Shown in pieces: positions 34,858 through 44,605 of a stretch of DNA of 48,815 nucleotides; the first letter of the stretch is position 1; each line of letters begins with the position of its first letter. Under the pieces are notes generated by a model that ran no database searches, was not told the origin of the DNA, and saw only the letters and a list, made by a program, of their open reading frames with translations. The stretch comes from Pedobacter segetis (GTDB lineage: Bacteria; Bacteroidota; Bacteroidia; Sphingobacteriales; Sphingobacteriaceae). The DNA lies in NCBI RefSeq assembly GCF_016623585.1, contig NZ_JAEHFY010000025.1, positions 1 through 48,815 of the forward strand. The letters are read 5' to 3'. Both the position numbers and the translations under genes were made by a program.

Positions 34858-36840
34858 TTAAGCCAAGGGCACAAAAATACTGATGACCGTCCCTCTGTTT
34901 GGGGCAGAATCAAAATCTATGTTTCCCTTTAGATAGGCTACCCTGCTTTGGATATTTTGTAAACCGATACCTTTAAATTTCCCCATATCATCAACATTGA
35001 AACCGATGCCGTTATCTTCAATGATCAAAGTGAGCTCTCCTTGTTCTTTAAGTAGTTGGATATCCAGATTAGAGGCTTTAGCATGTTTGATCGTATTGTT
35101 AACACTTTCTTGCACCACGCGATATAAAACCGTTTCTATATTAGATGGTATTCTGTCATTTATCCCAATAGATTGAAAGTTGACTTTAAGTTTATTTTGA
35201 TCAATATTTTGGATAAAATCTCTTATTGCAGCAACCAAACCCAATTTTATTAAAACATCAGATGCCATTTGATGGGAAATAGTTCTTAGTTCTTTACAAC
35301 TGTGGTCTACCAAATTTATGGTCTTCAAAAAATTGTTCTTGATGTTATCGTCTTTAAAATAAACATCGTCTTCAAAACTAGAAAGGTTTAGTTTAACGGT
35401 AGAAAACATTTGCCCCAAACCATCATGCAAATCACTGGCAATGCGTTTCCTTTCATTTTCTTCTGCTTTTAAAATCGCTTTTGAAGCTAAATCTTGCTGA
35501 TTGATAATAGCCGATTGTAATGATTTTTGCTGCTTTAATTGATAACTATAATATAAAAAACCGATGATTATGAGGGCAACAAGAAACGATATGATCATGA
35601 TGGTAATGCTTAAATTTTTACTTTTTATCGTTAATTTTTGGATGGTATTCTCTTGGTTTAACCGGGAGATTTTTTGTTCCCTACGATCGGTATCGTATTT
35701 AGTCTGCAATTCGGCGATTTCTGTTTTGTTACTGGTTTGGGTAATAGAATCCTTAACCTCGGTATAAGACTTAAAAAAAGTATAGGCTTTATGATAATCT
35801 TTAAGGTTGCGGTAATTTATAGAAAGCTCTAACAAAGCATCCATCTCCATATCTTTATAAGATATTTTCTTGCTTAATGCCAATGCCTTATCCTGATAAG
35901 AAACCGCTTCTATAAATTCATTTTTATAACGGTGCAAATGCCCCAAAGAATTTAAGATGTTTGCCTTGTTCATATCATCTCCCAATCTATTGGCAAGCAA
36001 CAAAGCTTGTTGATAATAATTTTCAGATTCGGTAAAATCCCCTAAAGAACTGCACACATCGCCCAAGGAGTTTAATGTAGTAACCTCACCGGTTTTACTA
36101 TTTGTTTTTCGCTTGTATCGTAAAGATTTTAATAGATAATATTTGGTATGCTCATAATCGTTTTTATCATAAAAAACGCCAGCAATATTGTTGTATAATT
36201 TCCCTAACTCTATTTCTAACCCAAGTTTGTTTGCGTAATAAAGTGCCTTTTTATAATATTGGAGTGCCTTTTCATCATCTAAGATCGCAAAATAAACATT
36301 CCCGATGTTGATATAACTTGTTTCTAAATCAACTTCGTTATTTAACTTTTCTCGTATTTTTAAAGCTTCTAGCTGATATTTTAATGCTAAAGTGTTTTTT
36401 GATAATTGTAGATGAGAAACACCCAGATTATTATAAACCTTGGCTTCTTCCTTTAAATATTTATTAGATTTTGCAATTTCTAAAGCTTTAAACAATAAAG
36501 AATTAGCCGTTTCCATTTTGCCATAAACAATTAAAAAACTGGCTTTAGCCGATAAATAATAAACTTCTTGTTTTTTTGTTTTTACCAACTTTTCTGCCCT
36601 TAAAATATAATCTGAAGCCTTAGCAGAATCTATATTTTTATAACCATCAACCAAATTTATGGCAAGGTTAAATTTGGTTGTATCTGATTTTTCTTGATCA
36701 AAAACTATTTCTAAACTATCTAAATGGTTTTGGTTTGTTTGGCCTTTTATAACCGCAACAAAAAGCATCAAACAAAACAACAACACCATCTTTTTTAAGA
36801 CGGTGTTGTTAACATAAACATGAATTTTTTTATAATTCAT
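34858..36840 (-). CDS. TPR-containing sensor histidine kinase (HisKA_3 type)
   Basis: A 660-residue sensor kinase. An N-terminal hydrophobic segment (about 17-33) may be a signal peptide. A periplasmic helical region (about 40-385) is built of TPR-type repeats (for example TALKYQLEALKIREKLN, KALQYYKKALYYANKLG, ESENYYQQALLLANRLG). One TM helix (about 405-430, LSITIMIISFLVALIIIGFLYY) follows. The HisKA_3 dimerisation box has phosphoacceptor H472 (ERKRIASDLHDGLGQ), and the HATPase domain is complete (VVQESVNNTIKHAKA, IEDNGIGFN, GIGLQNIQSRVAYLKG). It is 41 bases downstream of the large surface protein gene and 24 upstream of the regulator. Confidence 0.93.
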   Translation of the reverse strand: MNYKKIHVYVNNTVLKKMVLLFCLMLFVAVIKGQTNQNHLDSLEIVFDQEKSDTTKFNLAINLVDGYKNIDSAKASDYILRAEKLVKTKKQEVYYLSAKASFLIVYGKMETANSLLFKALEIAKSNKYLKEEAKVYNNLGVSHLQLSKNTLALKYQLEALKIREKLNNEVDLETSYINIGNVYFAILDDEKALQYYKKALYYANKLGLEIELGKLYNNIAGVFYDKNDYEHTKYYLLKSLRYKRKTNSKTGEVTTLNSLGDVCSSLGDFTESENYYQQALLLANRLGDDMNKANILNSLGHLHRYKNEFIEAVSYQDKALALSKKISYKDMEMDALLELSINYRNLKDYHKAYTFFKSYTEVKDSITQTSNKTEIAELQTKYDTDRREQKISRLNQENTIQKLTIKSKNLSITIMIISFLVALIIIGFLYYSYQLKQQKSLQSAIINQQDLASKAILKAEENERKRIASDLHDGLGQMFSTVKLNLSSFEDDVYFKDDNIKNNFLKTINLVDHSCKELRTISHQMASDVLIKLGLVAAIRDFIQNIDQNKLKVNFQSIGINDRIPSNIETVLYRVVQESVNNTIKHAKASNLDIQLLKEQGELTLIIEDNGIGFNVDDMGKFKGIGLQNIQSRVAYLKGNIDFDSAPNRGTVISIFVPLA

Positions 36841-36881
36841 TTATAATTTCTTTGCTTAACAAATAATAAAATTAAATAAAA

Positions 36882-39800
36882 CTACTTATTTAAAGTCAAA
36901 TTTTTGGTTATAGATTCTTCGCCACAATTAATCTTCAAAACGTAAACCCCATTTTGCAAAGTGCTAGGTATCTTTAGGCTTTCGCCGATGATTGACTTAC
37001 TGAAAACCAAGCTACCGTTTAGATCGAAAATATAGATTGATTTTTGGGTATTAGAGAAACCCGTAAAATGAATTTCGTCTGTTACAGGATTGGGATAAAA
37101 AGAAAGCTGCCCATCATTACCTAAATTAAATTTTACGCTTCTAACCGGCGAATATTCAAAAGCATCATCGTTATCAACCTGTTTTAAACGGTAATAATTA
37201 TTTTCATTAGCTGGCAAAGCATCCCTAAAAGAATAATTCTTAAGCTGATAGTTGTTTCCCGCACCTTTTACCTCTCCAATCTTAACCCAACTATTCCCAT
37301 CTAAACTACGTTCAATCTCAAACCTATCATTATTGATTTCTGTTGCGGTTTGCCAAGTTAGCAGAGCAGATTTTCCATCGGCCTTAGCCAAAAAATTAAC
37401 CAGTTTTACCGGAAGCGTGGTTGGCACATCTCCGTTGGCAATACCAATTGCAAAATCAGAAAAACCGGCAATATTTCCCGCCGTTGCGGTTGCTACACTT
37501 CCACTTTGGGAAGAAGTTCCATTATCGCCGTAAAATGCCCAGGCCGACGAGGAATTTGCTCTTTTAACCACCACATAATCTGCTGCTTGTGCGTCTGTAA
37601 CTCCATTTGTATAACCTCGGCCTTCTAAAGTTACCGAGTAATTTCCGCCTGTTAATGCAGTATTTGGGGTAATTGTCCAGATACCGTTATTTAATAATGA
37701 TGTTATCGTTCTGCCACCCGCAGAAGTATTTGGTACCGAGCCATTAATGGTGGTGCTAAAAGATGCGATGATATTCTGCGGGCCAACTATATTCTTCAAC
37801 TGTAAAATTGCGGGCGCAAATCGGTTGCTCGCTCCTACCGGGAAAGCATAATTCCCAGAGCTATTTACGGTACGCTTTAAAGTACCGGAGATGTATGCGG
37901 TTGGCGAATAAGTTATCGTAGCAGACGGATTGGTCATGATCACAGAGCCACTTACAATTCCGTTAGTCATAAATAAAGAACCTCCCAAGGTTACATTACT
38001 CATGGTAAAAGTACCACCTTTGGTAATTTCCATATCTTGATTGATGGTAGTTGAACTTGCTATCCCAGCAGGGCCATTTGTTCCAAAAAGTAGTTTTCCT
38101 GTGCCAGATAAAGGAGGGTTTCCATGAAAGCCAGCAAAAAAGCTAGACCCCGTTACCTCTATGGTACCATTATTTATGATACCGTTTGGCGAACTAAAAT
38201 CCTCAGAAAGTTTAAAACTAACACCAGAAGCAATACTTAAGGCCGCCGCAGTATTTGAGGAGGAAACGCTGGTTGGATAATTTGGTGAGCCCGCTATGAA
38301 TTTGGCAAAGTAACTAGAATTTGGCGCACCACTGTCCCAATTAGCGGCAGTAGCCCAATTTTGGTCATTTGCAGCCCCCGTCCAGGTGGTAGTTAATCCC
38401 TTAACCCCTATATAATAATCTGTAATGTAAGCAGGCGGCGTAACACCTGTAATATTTGCGTTGATCACACCCGCATTTTCGGTAAATGTACAATTGCTTA
38501 AAGCTTCATAACCCAAGGGGCCACCTTGCACTTTTCTTATCAACACATATCGAGATACATCCACACCGCCACCGTTATAATTTCTTCCCTCAAAATTAAT
38601 ATTTAGCGCTCCGGCGGTTGCGGCAGCATTAGGATAAACAGCCCAATCGCAGTTTAGAAGCCCTAAAACAGGTACTCCATCAGCAAAAATCTGAGGGTTA
38701 TCGGGATTGGTAATCCGACTATAAAAAACGCCATAACTTGTAGTACCGGTAATGCCATTTGTTGTGATAGTTATCGGATTATATTCTAAAGCGTTATCCC
38801 CAACAGGGAAAAAATAAGAACCACTAGCATTTACATTCCTTACTAATTTATTCTGAAAAGCATTGGCAGAAGAAGCAAGAGTAATGCTTGCGTTAGGATT
38901 GGTCAACGTGATTTCATTACTTAATGGAGGAATTACAAATCCGTTAACTATATTAATATTTCCATAAACAGAACCATGGTTTGATATTAAATTACCAGAC
39001 CTGTTTATTTCAACATTATTATTGATTAAGCCACTAAAAGTAGCCGGACTACTAGCAGAAAACAAAATTGTACCGCTTCCGCTGATGTTGGATATAGTGG
39101 TTGTGCTTCCAAAACCAGAGAAAGTCCCAACGCCGATAGGCTCAATTGTTCCATCGTTAACAACGCCCAAAGGAGCTGTCATATCATAAGCTAATTTAAC
39201 GTTAGCACCAGATGCTACGCTCACTGCTTCAGTAGCGGGCGCAACCGGAAAAGTTTGGGGATAGCTAGATAAACCAGGTAAAAAAGCAGCTTTAATGCTT
39301 TTGTTCGGAATGCCATTGTCCCAATTTGCAGCATCTGCCCAAACACCATTGGTGGCAGCCCCTGTCCAGTTTGAAACTATTTGACCTATAATACCGATAC
39401 CGTATTGGCCAGTTGCTGTTAAACCCGCAACGCTTGCCGATGAAACACCCGCACCTTGAGAGGATGTGCCTGCCGTACCATCAAATTTCCAAGGGTTATT
39501 TAAACCAGTTCGGTTAATCAATAGGTATTTAGAAGCATCTAATATAGTATTGGTTGCGTTTTTTTCTTCTATGGTTAAATCATAATTACCAGTTGTGATT
39601 GTATTTGGGGTAACGGTAAAATATGCCCCATTCAAATATTTATTGATAGTTTCTGAATTATAAACAAAATTTGGGGCAGAACCACCTTGCCCTATGTTTT
39701 GAAATACATTGATGTATTGGTTAGCGTTTAAACCATTAGATTTTACAATAACGTTCCCGTTGGTAAAAGGGAAATTATAAGTACCAGTTGGGTTAACATA

Positions 39801-42752
39801 TCTGGTAATACCAGATGTAGCATAAGAAGTGGCATCTACACTTAAAACAGCATTTGGGTTATACATGGTAAAACCTTGTAAAGTTGTTCCGTTAGAGAGC
39901 GTTACGTCTCCACCAAGGTAAACGTTGCTGTTCATATTAAAATAAGGAGCACCTTTTATTTCAACACTATTGTTAATGATGTTAGCCAAACCAGAAGTAT
40001 TTATCCCCGATGGCCCTGTTGAAGTGAACAACAAAGTACCAGAACCAGAAAGCGGCGAATAACCATTGGTAGAATTTCCAAAACCTAAAAAAGAAGATGT
40101 TCCGGTCAGTTCTAATGTTCCGTTATTAACAATACCTGCGTTTGCAATAAAATTATAAGGAATTTTAATGTTTACGGTGGCATCTATCTGTAATTTAGCA
40201 GCTGTATTTGTGGCGGTTATATTGTTAGGATAAGTAGTTTTTCCGGCAGTAATAATAGCATTTGTACCAGATGTAGGAACGCCATTGTCCCAGTTTGCAG
40301 CATCTGTCCATAAAGAATTACCTGCGTTTCCTGTCCAGTTGGTATTGCCATTTTCTGTTCCATTTGGGATAGCTGCAGAACCTACCCCAATAGCAAAATC
40401 ATTAAATTCTGTAAGGTTTTCTGATGATAGATCTAATAAACCGTTACTCAATGTAGAACCACTAATTGTACCTCCCGTTTGTGTTGAACTTAGTTTTTTA
40501 CCGTTTAAGGACCACGATGCAGTAGAATTATTTCTTTTGATGATCAAATATCTGGTTGGGTCTGTTACACCATTTGTATATTTGGCTGCTTCTAGATCTA
40601 ATGTATATTTTCCAGAAGTTATGGTAGTGCTTGGCGTGATGGTCCAAAAACCGGTGTTCAGTAACGTAGAAATTGTTGAGGCACCAAAATTAAGGTTTGG
40701 TGTGGTACCGTTTATAGAAGTGCTAAAACTAACCGATAAGTTTTGTGGCCCAACTACATTTGTAAGATGAAGAGTAAGTGGGTTAAATTGGCCGCTCCCA
40801 CCCATTGGGAAAGTATAATCGCCATTGCTATTTATTGATCTTTTTAAAGTACCTCCAGAAATGTAACTTGTTGCAGAATAGGTTAAACTCGCATTTGGAT
40901 CTGTCATGTTCAGGCTTCCTAAAGCAATGCTCAATTTTCCGTTGGTAAGGTAAAGAGAACCTCCTAAAACCCCGCCATAGCTAGAAACAGTACCAGATGG
41001 GAAATTGATTTCTAAACTTTGCGTAATATCGGTAAAAATGGTATTTGGGCTGCTTGCCGTAAAAATCAATCTTCCAGATCCAGAAAGCGGTGTTGAACCG
41101 GTGTTAAATCCCTGAAAAAAACCAGTACCAATTACTGTCGCATTTCCATTATTGGTTAACCCGCCTTTGGCGTAAAACTGAACCGGCAAAGCAGCATTTG
41201 CGCCTGCATCAATCTGCAACCTTCCGGTAATTGCGGTTGTTGGTACATTGCTTGGGTAAAAAGTTAATCCACTTGGAATAATAGATTTTTCATTACCGTT
41301 CGGTACGCCGTTGTCCCAGTTGCCGGCATCTGTCCAATTACCATTGGCTGCTGCACCCGTCCAATTAGTAACGGGCGGAAGGGTTACATTTGCGCCATCA
41401 AATTGGGCTAAAAACAAATCGTAAGGGTTACTGCCGTTTGCCGTAGCAGTATAGGTATTTGCGCCAGCTTTTATTGAACTCACAAAATTACCGCCAGCAA
41501 TCACTTTACCGCTTGCCGATGTTTCAAAAGTGGAGATACCGCCGGCTACATAAGCCGAAGTTCCATTGGTTTCAATACTGTTTGCCCAAACCACTTTATC
41601 GTTATCGGTGGGGTTGTATTTGATAATAATTCCTAAATTTTTGGTGGTTGCGCCAGCTGCTAAAGAAAAAAAATAATCACCAAAAACCTCGGTATAAGCT
41701 TGCGTTGTTCCACCTGCATTTTCATATCCATAAATGCCATCGGGTTTAACCCTAAAAATGCCTTTGTATGGGCTAAGTGGTAAATAGCGAGTTAATGTAC
41801 CGGTATTATCCAACTCCAAATACCTGTTTCCGCCAGATGAAGCCGTTGAAACTCCTTGAAAAGTGCTACCAAAACCTCCACCCAATTGGATATAACTTTT
41901 GCCATTTGCATCTACCGTATAACCCAATTGTACTTGTACAATCGGGATAATTTGCGACCAGCGCTTTACCCCGTTATTATCTACCGAAGCAATAAAAGTG
42001 TTGGCATCAAAACTACCTCCTGTTGTTGTGTAGGCATCGCCCAAAATATTCACATTGGCACTTCCTGTATTAAAACAAGTAAAATAAACGTTCCCTGCAT
42101 TATCGGTAAAGTCTTTATAATAAGTGCCGGCATTAGAACCTGCTCCGTTACAACTGGCCGTCCAAACTATGTTTCCATTGGTTTTATCAATCTTATAGAT
42201 ATTCTTTGCGCCAGCCGTACTTTCCATCACTAAGGGGTTACCATCTGGCCCAATATTTACGCCGTTGACCTCATACAAGGGGAAATCTTCTTTTTTCCAC
42301 AAGATATTTCCATTGGTATCATATTTAACCAAATAAGCGCTATTGGAGGTATAAATACTAAGCCCGTTACCGCCAATATAAACGTTACCGTTGTTATCTA
42401 ATGTAATTGCATTTACATTTTGGTTGGTGGCCGGGGCATTCCCGGCATAACGTTTTAACCAAAGTACGTTGCCAGAAGCATCGTATTTAGCAATGAAAAC
42501 ATTTTGCGCCTCTGTTGCTCCATTCATTTCTGAGGTAATGGTTATACCTCCTAAAGTTAAACTTCCGTGAAAGAAACCTGTGGCGTAAACATTCCCTGTT
42601 GCATCGGTGGCAATTTGGTTTACTTTTCTGCCCGGTAAAGCATTGGAAGTCCCGGAAATGGAAGCCCATTCCCAACCAGAACCAGATTGTGCTTTCGCTG
42701 ATACATTCATCAGCAAAAAGATGATCAATGATAATAAAGAGAATTTTCTCAT
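36882..42752 (-). CDS. Giant type IX-secreted surface protein with four repeat modules
   Basis: A 1956-residue secreted protein. A signal peptide (about 1-21, ending AKAQ) is followed by a beta-propeller-like region of SBBP-type repeats (about 25-450: GNVYATGFFHG, IAKYDASGNVLWLK, LVKYDTNGNILWKK). Four modules of about 325-340 residues then each begin WTG...W.DA.NWD.G.P, near residues 460, 802, 1127 and 1454, and contain beta-rich segments (SGSGTLLFTSTGPSG, TNGVTDPTRYLIIKR). A fibronectin-like segment (LLTWQTATEINNDRFEIERS) and a type A T9SS sorting tail (YPNPVTDEIHF, GVYVLKI, KNLTLNK) end the protein. It should be exported by type IX secretion and anchored at the cell surface. Adhesion is a guess. 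Confidence 0.9.
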   Translation of the reverse strand: MRKFSLLSLIIFLLMNVSAKAQSGSGWEWASISGTSNALPGRKVNQIATDATGNVYATGFFHGSLTLGGITITSEMNGATEAQNVFIAKYDASGNVLWLKRYAGNAPATNQNVNAITLDNNGNVYIGGNGLSIYTSNSAYLVKYDTNGNILWKKEDFPLYEVNGVNIGPDGNPLVMESTAGAKNIYKIDKTNGNIVWTASCNGAGSNAGTYYKDFTDNAGNVYFTCFNTGSANVNILGDAYTTTGGSFDANTFIASVDNNGVKRWSQIIPIVQVQLGYTVDANGKSYIQLGGGFGSTFQGVSTASSGGNRYLELDNTGTLTRYLPLSPYKGIFRVKPDGIYGYENAGGTTQAYTEVFGDYFFSLAAGATTKNLGIIIKYNPTDNDKVVWANSIETNGTSAYVAGGISTFETSASGKVIAGGNFVSSIKAGANTYTATANGSNPYDLFLAQFDGANVTLPPVTNWTGAAANGNWTDAGNWDNGVPNGNEKSIIPSGLTFYPSNVPTTAITGRLQIDAGANAALPVQFYAKGGLTNNGNATVIGTGFFQGFNTGSTPLSGSGRLIFTASSPNTIFTDITQSLEINFPSGTVSSYGGVLGGSLYLTNGKLSIALGSLNMTDPNASLTYSATSYISGGTLKRSINSNGDYTFPMGGSGQFNPLTLHLTNVVGPQNLSVSFSTSINGTTPNLNFGASTISTLLNTGFWTITPSTTITSGKYTLDLEAAKYTNGVTDPTRYLIIKRNNSTASWSLNGKKLSSTQTGGTISGSTLSNGLLDLSSENLTEFNDFAIGVGSAAIPNGTENGNTNWTGNAGNSLWTDAANWDNGVPTSGTNAIITAGKTTYPNNITATNTAAKLQIDATVNIKIPYNFIANAGIVNNGTLELTGTSSFLGFGNSTNGYSPLSGSGTLLFTSTGPSGINTSGLANIINNSVEIKGAPYFNMNSNVYLGGDVTLSNGTTLQGFTMYNPNAVLSVDATSYATSGITRYVNPTGTYNFPFTNGNVIVKSNGLNANQYINVFQNIGQGGSAPNFVYNSETINKYLNGAYFTVTPNTITTGNYDLTIEEKNATNTILDASKYLLINRTGLNNPWKFDGTAGTSSQGAGVSSASVAGLTATGQYGIGIIGQIVSNWTGAATNGVWADAANWDNGIPNKSIKAAFLPGLSSYPQTFPVAPATEAVSVASGANVKLAYDMTAPLGVVNDGTIEPIGVGTFSGFGSTTTISNISGSGTILFSASSPATFSGLINNNVEINRSGNLISNHGSVYGNINIVNGFVIPPLSNEITLTNPNASITLASSANAFQNKLVRNVNASGSYFFPVGDNALEYNPITITTNGITGTTSYGVFYSRITNPDNPQIFADGVPVLGLLNCDWAVYPNAAATAGALNINFEGRNYNGGGVDVSRYVLIRKVQGGPLGYEALSNCTFTENAGVINANITGVTPPAYITDYYIGVKGLTTTWTGAANDQNWATAANWDSGAPNSSYFAKFIAGSPNYPTSVSSSNTAAALSIASGVSFKLSEDFSSPNGIINNGTIEVTGSSFFAGFHGNPPLSGTGKLLFGTNGPAGIASSTTINQDMEITKGGTFTMSNVTLGGSLFMTNGIVSGSVIMTNPSATITYSPTAYISGTLKRTVNSSGNYAFPVGASNRFAPAILQLKNIVGPQNIIASFSTTINGSVPNTSAGGRTITSLLNNGIWTITPNTALTGGNYSVTLEGRGYTNGVTDAQAADYVVVKRANSSSAWAFYGDNGTSSQSGSVATATAGNIAGFSDFAIGIANGDVPTTLPVKLVNFLAKADGKSALLTWQTATEINNDRFEIERSLDGNSWVKIGEVKGAGNNYQLKNYSFRDALPANENNYYRLKQVDNDDAFEYSPVRSVKFNLGNDGQLSFYPNPVTDEIHFTGFSNTQKSIYIFDLNGSLVFSKSIIGESLKIPSTLQNGVYVLKINCGEESITKNLTLNK

Positions 42753-43030
42753 GTTCTTTTTTTACCAAATATCTGCTCAAAACCGTTTGGATGAAATACC
42801 GTTGCAGGGGCATTTTTATATACCCACCAGTACGTATAGAGCGGTAACTCGAATAGCCTATCGTATTTCGATATGGCGATACAAAGTTTATCTCTAGGTT
42901 AAGAGAGGTCTCACCAAAATGAAAACAAATTTTATACATGAAACTCATTTGTTCTAGGGATCAGCTATCTCCTCGTAGTTGATATGCCGGTGCTTATAGG
43001 TTGCCGTTAAGCATTAAAACGGCATCCTAT
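42753..43030 (-). ncRNA. Possible structured leader upstream of the giant surface protein
   Basis: The minus strand can form a three-way-junction-like fold at 42955-43029. An outer helix joins TAGGAT (43029-43024) to ATCCCTA (42961-42955, one bulged base). Inside are a hairpin GCCGTT/AACGGC (43023-43018 and 43008-43003) and a smaller hairpin TATC/GATA (42984-42981 and 42969-42966). A further perfect hairpin TATCG-AAATA-CGATA spans 42873-42859. I do not recognise a known riboswitch. It could be a cis-regulatory leader, an interspersed repeat or chance. Confidence 0.3.
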
Positions 43031-43074
43031 TTTCCATTATTCAGAGCCTTTTCAGCCTTAATCGTCTCTCCGAA

Positions 43075-43126
43075 TTGTCTCTCCATACTTTCTCTCCGCA
43101 TTGTCTCTCCATACTTTCTCTCCGCA
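43075..43126. repeat. Perfect 26-bp tandem duplication
   Basis: Two identical back-to-back copies of a 26-base unit (43075-43100 and 43101-43126) that starts TTGTCTCTCCATACTTTCTC. Shorter TGTCACTCTG words follow at once (43128-43150). Confidence 0.95.
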
Positions 43127-43140
43127 ATGTCACTCTGCAT

Positions 43141-43216
43141 TGTCACTCTGAGCGAAGTCGAAGAGGAAGTCGAAGAGGGAGTCGAAAAGGAAGTCGAAGA
43201 GGGAGTTGAAGGATAA
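43141..43216. repeat. 12-bp tandem repeat GTCGAAGAGGRA, five copies
   Basis: Units of exactly 12 bases start at 43157, 43169, 43181, 43193 and 43205, the last degenerate (GTTGAAGGATAA). They are preceded by TGTCACTCTGAGCGAA, an intergenic word that I have seen often in Bacteroidota (recollection, not checked). Confidence 0.9.
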
Positions 43217-43364
43217 GACAGAAAAGATATATCCGGCAGCTGGCAAACGGTTAAAACGCCCAAATCATTTTATATCTACAGCTGCAAATAAAAATATTTG
43301 GGTTAAACCGATAAACCTTTGATTTTATCAAAATCTTTATAACCTTTATCAACAAAACAAATAA

Positions 43365-44597
43365 ATGGCATTAAACTACGTTTGGATAGCTTTTTTTCTA
43401 GTCTCTTTTGTGGTGGCCTTGGTAAAACTTATCTTTTTTCAAGACTATCAAATCTTTACCACCATTGTTAATAGCACTTTTGATATGTCTAAAACCGGGG
43501 CCGAAATTTCTTTGGGTTTAATAGGCCTGATGACATTTTGGTTGGGCATTATGAAAATTGGCGAAAAAGGTGGGATGATCAATATTTTCGCTAGAATAGT
43601 AGGGCCTTTTTTCGCCAAGATTTTCCCAGAGGTACCGCGTAACCACCCCGCTTTAGGTTCTGTACTGATGAATTTTTCTGCCAATATGTTGGGTTTAGAT
43701 AATGCCGCAACGCCTCTGGGCTTAAAGGCAATGAAAGAATTGCAAGAGCTAAACCCCGATAAGGAAACTGCCTCTAATGCACAGATCATGTTCTTGGTAC
43801 TCAACGCATCAAGCTTGGTGCTTATCCCAACCAGTATTATGGCATTTAGAAAAGCCGCCGGTGCGGTAGATCCATCAGATGTTTTTGTACCTTGTTTGTT
43901 GGCCACCTTTTTCTCTACCTTGGTAGGCTTGGTGGTTACCTGTATCTATCAAAAAATAAACCTTTTCCAAAAGGTAATTATGCTTTATTTGGGTACGGCG
44001 GCGGTACTCATTTTTGGTTTATTGTACTATTTCACTACGCTAGATCAAGATCAAATTGGTTTGGTTTCTGGTGTGGTGGGCAACCTATTGTTATTCGGCA
44101 TTATTATTTCTTTTATAACATTGGCACTTTTTAGAAAGATAAACGTATTTGAAACCTTTATAGAAGGCGCCAAAGAAGGCTTTGAGATTGCCATAAAAAT
44201 TATCCCCTATTTAGTGGGAATTTTGGTTGCCGTTGGCGTTTTAAGAGGATCTGGAACGTTAGATTTTATTACCCAGGGCATTGGAAGTATAGTAGCTTTT
44301 TTTGGTTTAGACACCAGTTTTGTGCCAGCGTTGCCCGTTGCTTTTATGAAGCCTTTGAGCGGTAGCGGCGCAAGGGGCCTAATGGTAGAGTTGATGAAAA
44401 ATAGCGGTGCGGATAGCTTCGCATCTAGGGTTGCCTGTGTGATACAAGGATCTACCGAGACCACGTTTTATGTTTTGGCCATCTACTTTGGGTCGGTTTC
44501 TATCAAAAAAACCCGCCATGCCTTACCCGCCGCATTATTGGCCGAAGTTGCCGGTGTAATTGCGGCAATTATAATTGCTTATATATTTTTTAAATAA
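43365..44597 (+). CDS. Fused SpmA/SpmB-type nucleoside recognition membrane protein
   Basis: A 410-residue membrane protein with two Gate (nucleoside recognition) domains corresponding to spore maturation proteins A and B, here fused, as is common in Bacteroidota. Helices are spread over the whole length. The first half has TGAEISLGLIGLMTFWLGIMKIGEKGGM and MLGLDNAATPLGLKAMKEL, the second IIPYLVGILVAVGVLRGSG and MKPLSGSGARGLMVELMK, with GSTETTFYVLAIYFGSV near the end. The substrate is unknown; despite the name the organism need not sporulate. The mgsA gene follows after 8 bases. Confidence 0.88.
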   Translation: MALNYVWIAFFLVSFVVALVKLIFFQDYQIFTTIVNSTFDMSKTGAEISLGLIGLMTFWLGIMKIGEKGGMINIFARIVGPFFAKIFPEVPRNHPALGSVLMNFSANMLGLDNAATPLGLKAMKELQELNPDKETASNAQIMFLVLNASSLVLIPTSIMAFRKAAGAVDPSDVFVPCLLATFFSTLVGLVVTCIYQKINLFQKVIMLYLGTAAVLIFGLLYYFTTLDQDQIGLVSGVVGNLLLFGIIISFITLALFRKINVFETFIEGAKEGFEIAIKIIPYLVGILVAVGVLRGSGTLDFITQGIGSIVAFFGLDTSFVPALPVAFMKPLSGSGARGLMVELMKNSGADSFASRVACVIQGSTETTFYVLAIYFGSVSIKKTRHALPAALLAEVAGVIAAIIIAYIFFK

Positions 44598-44605
44598 CAG
44601 TAAAG

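Larger units (their letters stand above)
42753..43364. other. Long non-coding stretch between the surface protein and SpmAB-type genes
   Basis: 612 bases between divergent genes. It holds the possible structured leader (42753-43030) and stacked tandem repeats (43075-43216). The remaining 43217-43364 shows nothing recognisable apart from AT-rich DNA before the plus-strand gene. No convincing protein frame is present. Confidence 0.6.

Noticed and set aside
40285-40770. Plus-strand frame of 161 codons inside the surface protein gene
   Set aside because: It is antisense to a repeat-rich, well-supported coding region; its openness follows from the codon use of that gene.
42487-42948. Minus-strand frame of 153 codons at the start of the giant surface protein gene
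   Set aside because: Half overlaps the surface protein gene in another frame and half lies in the leader; no family-like motif.
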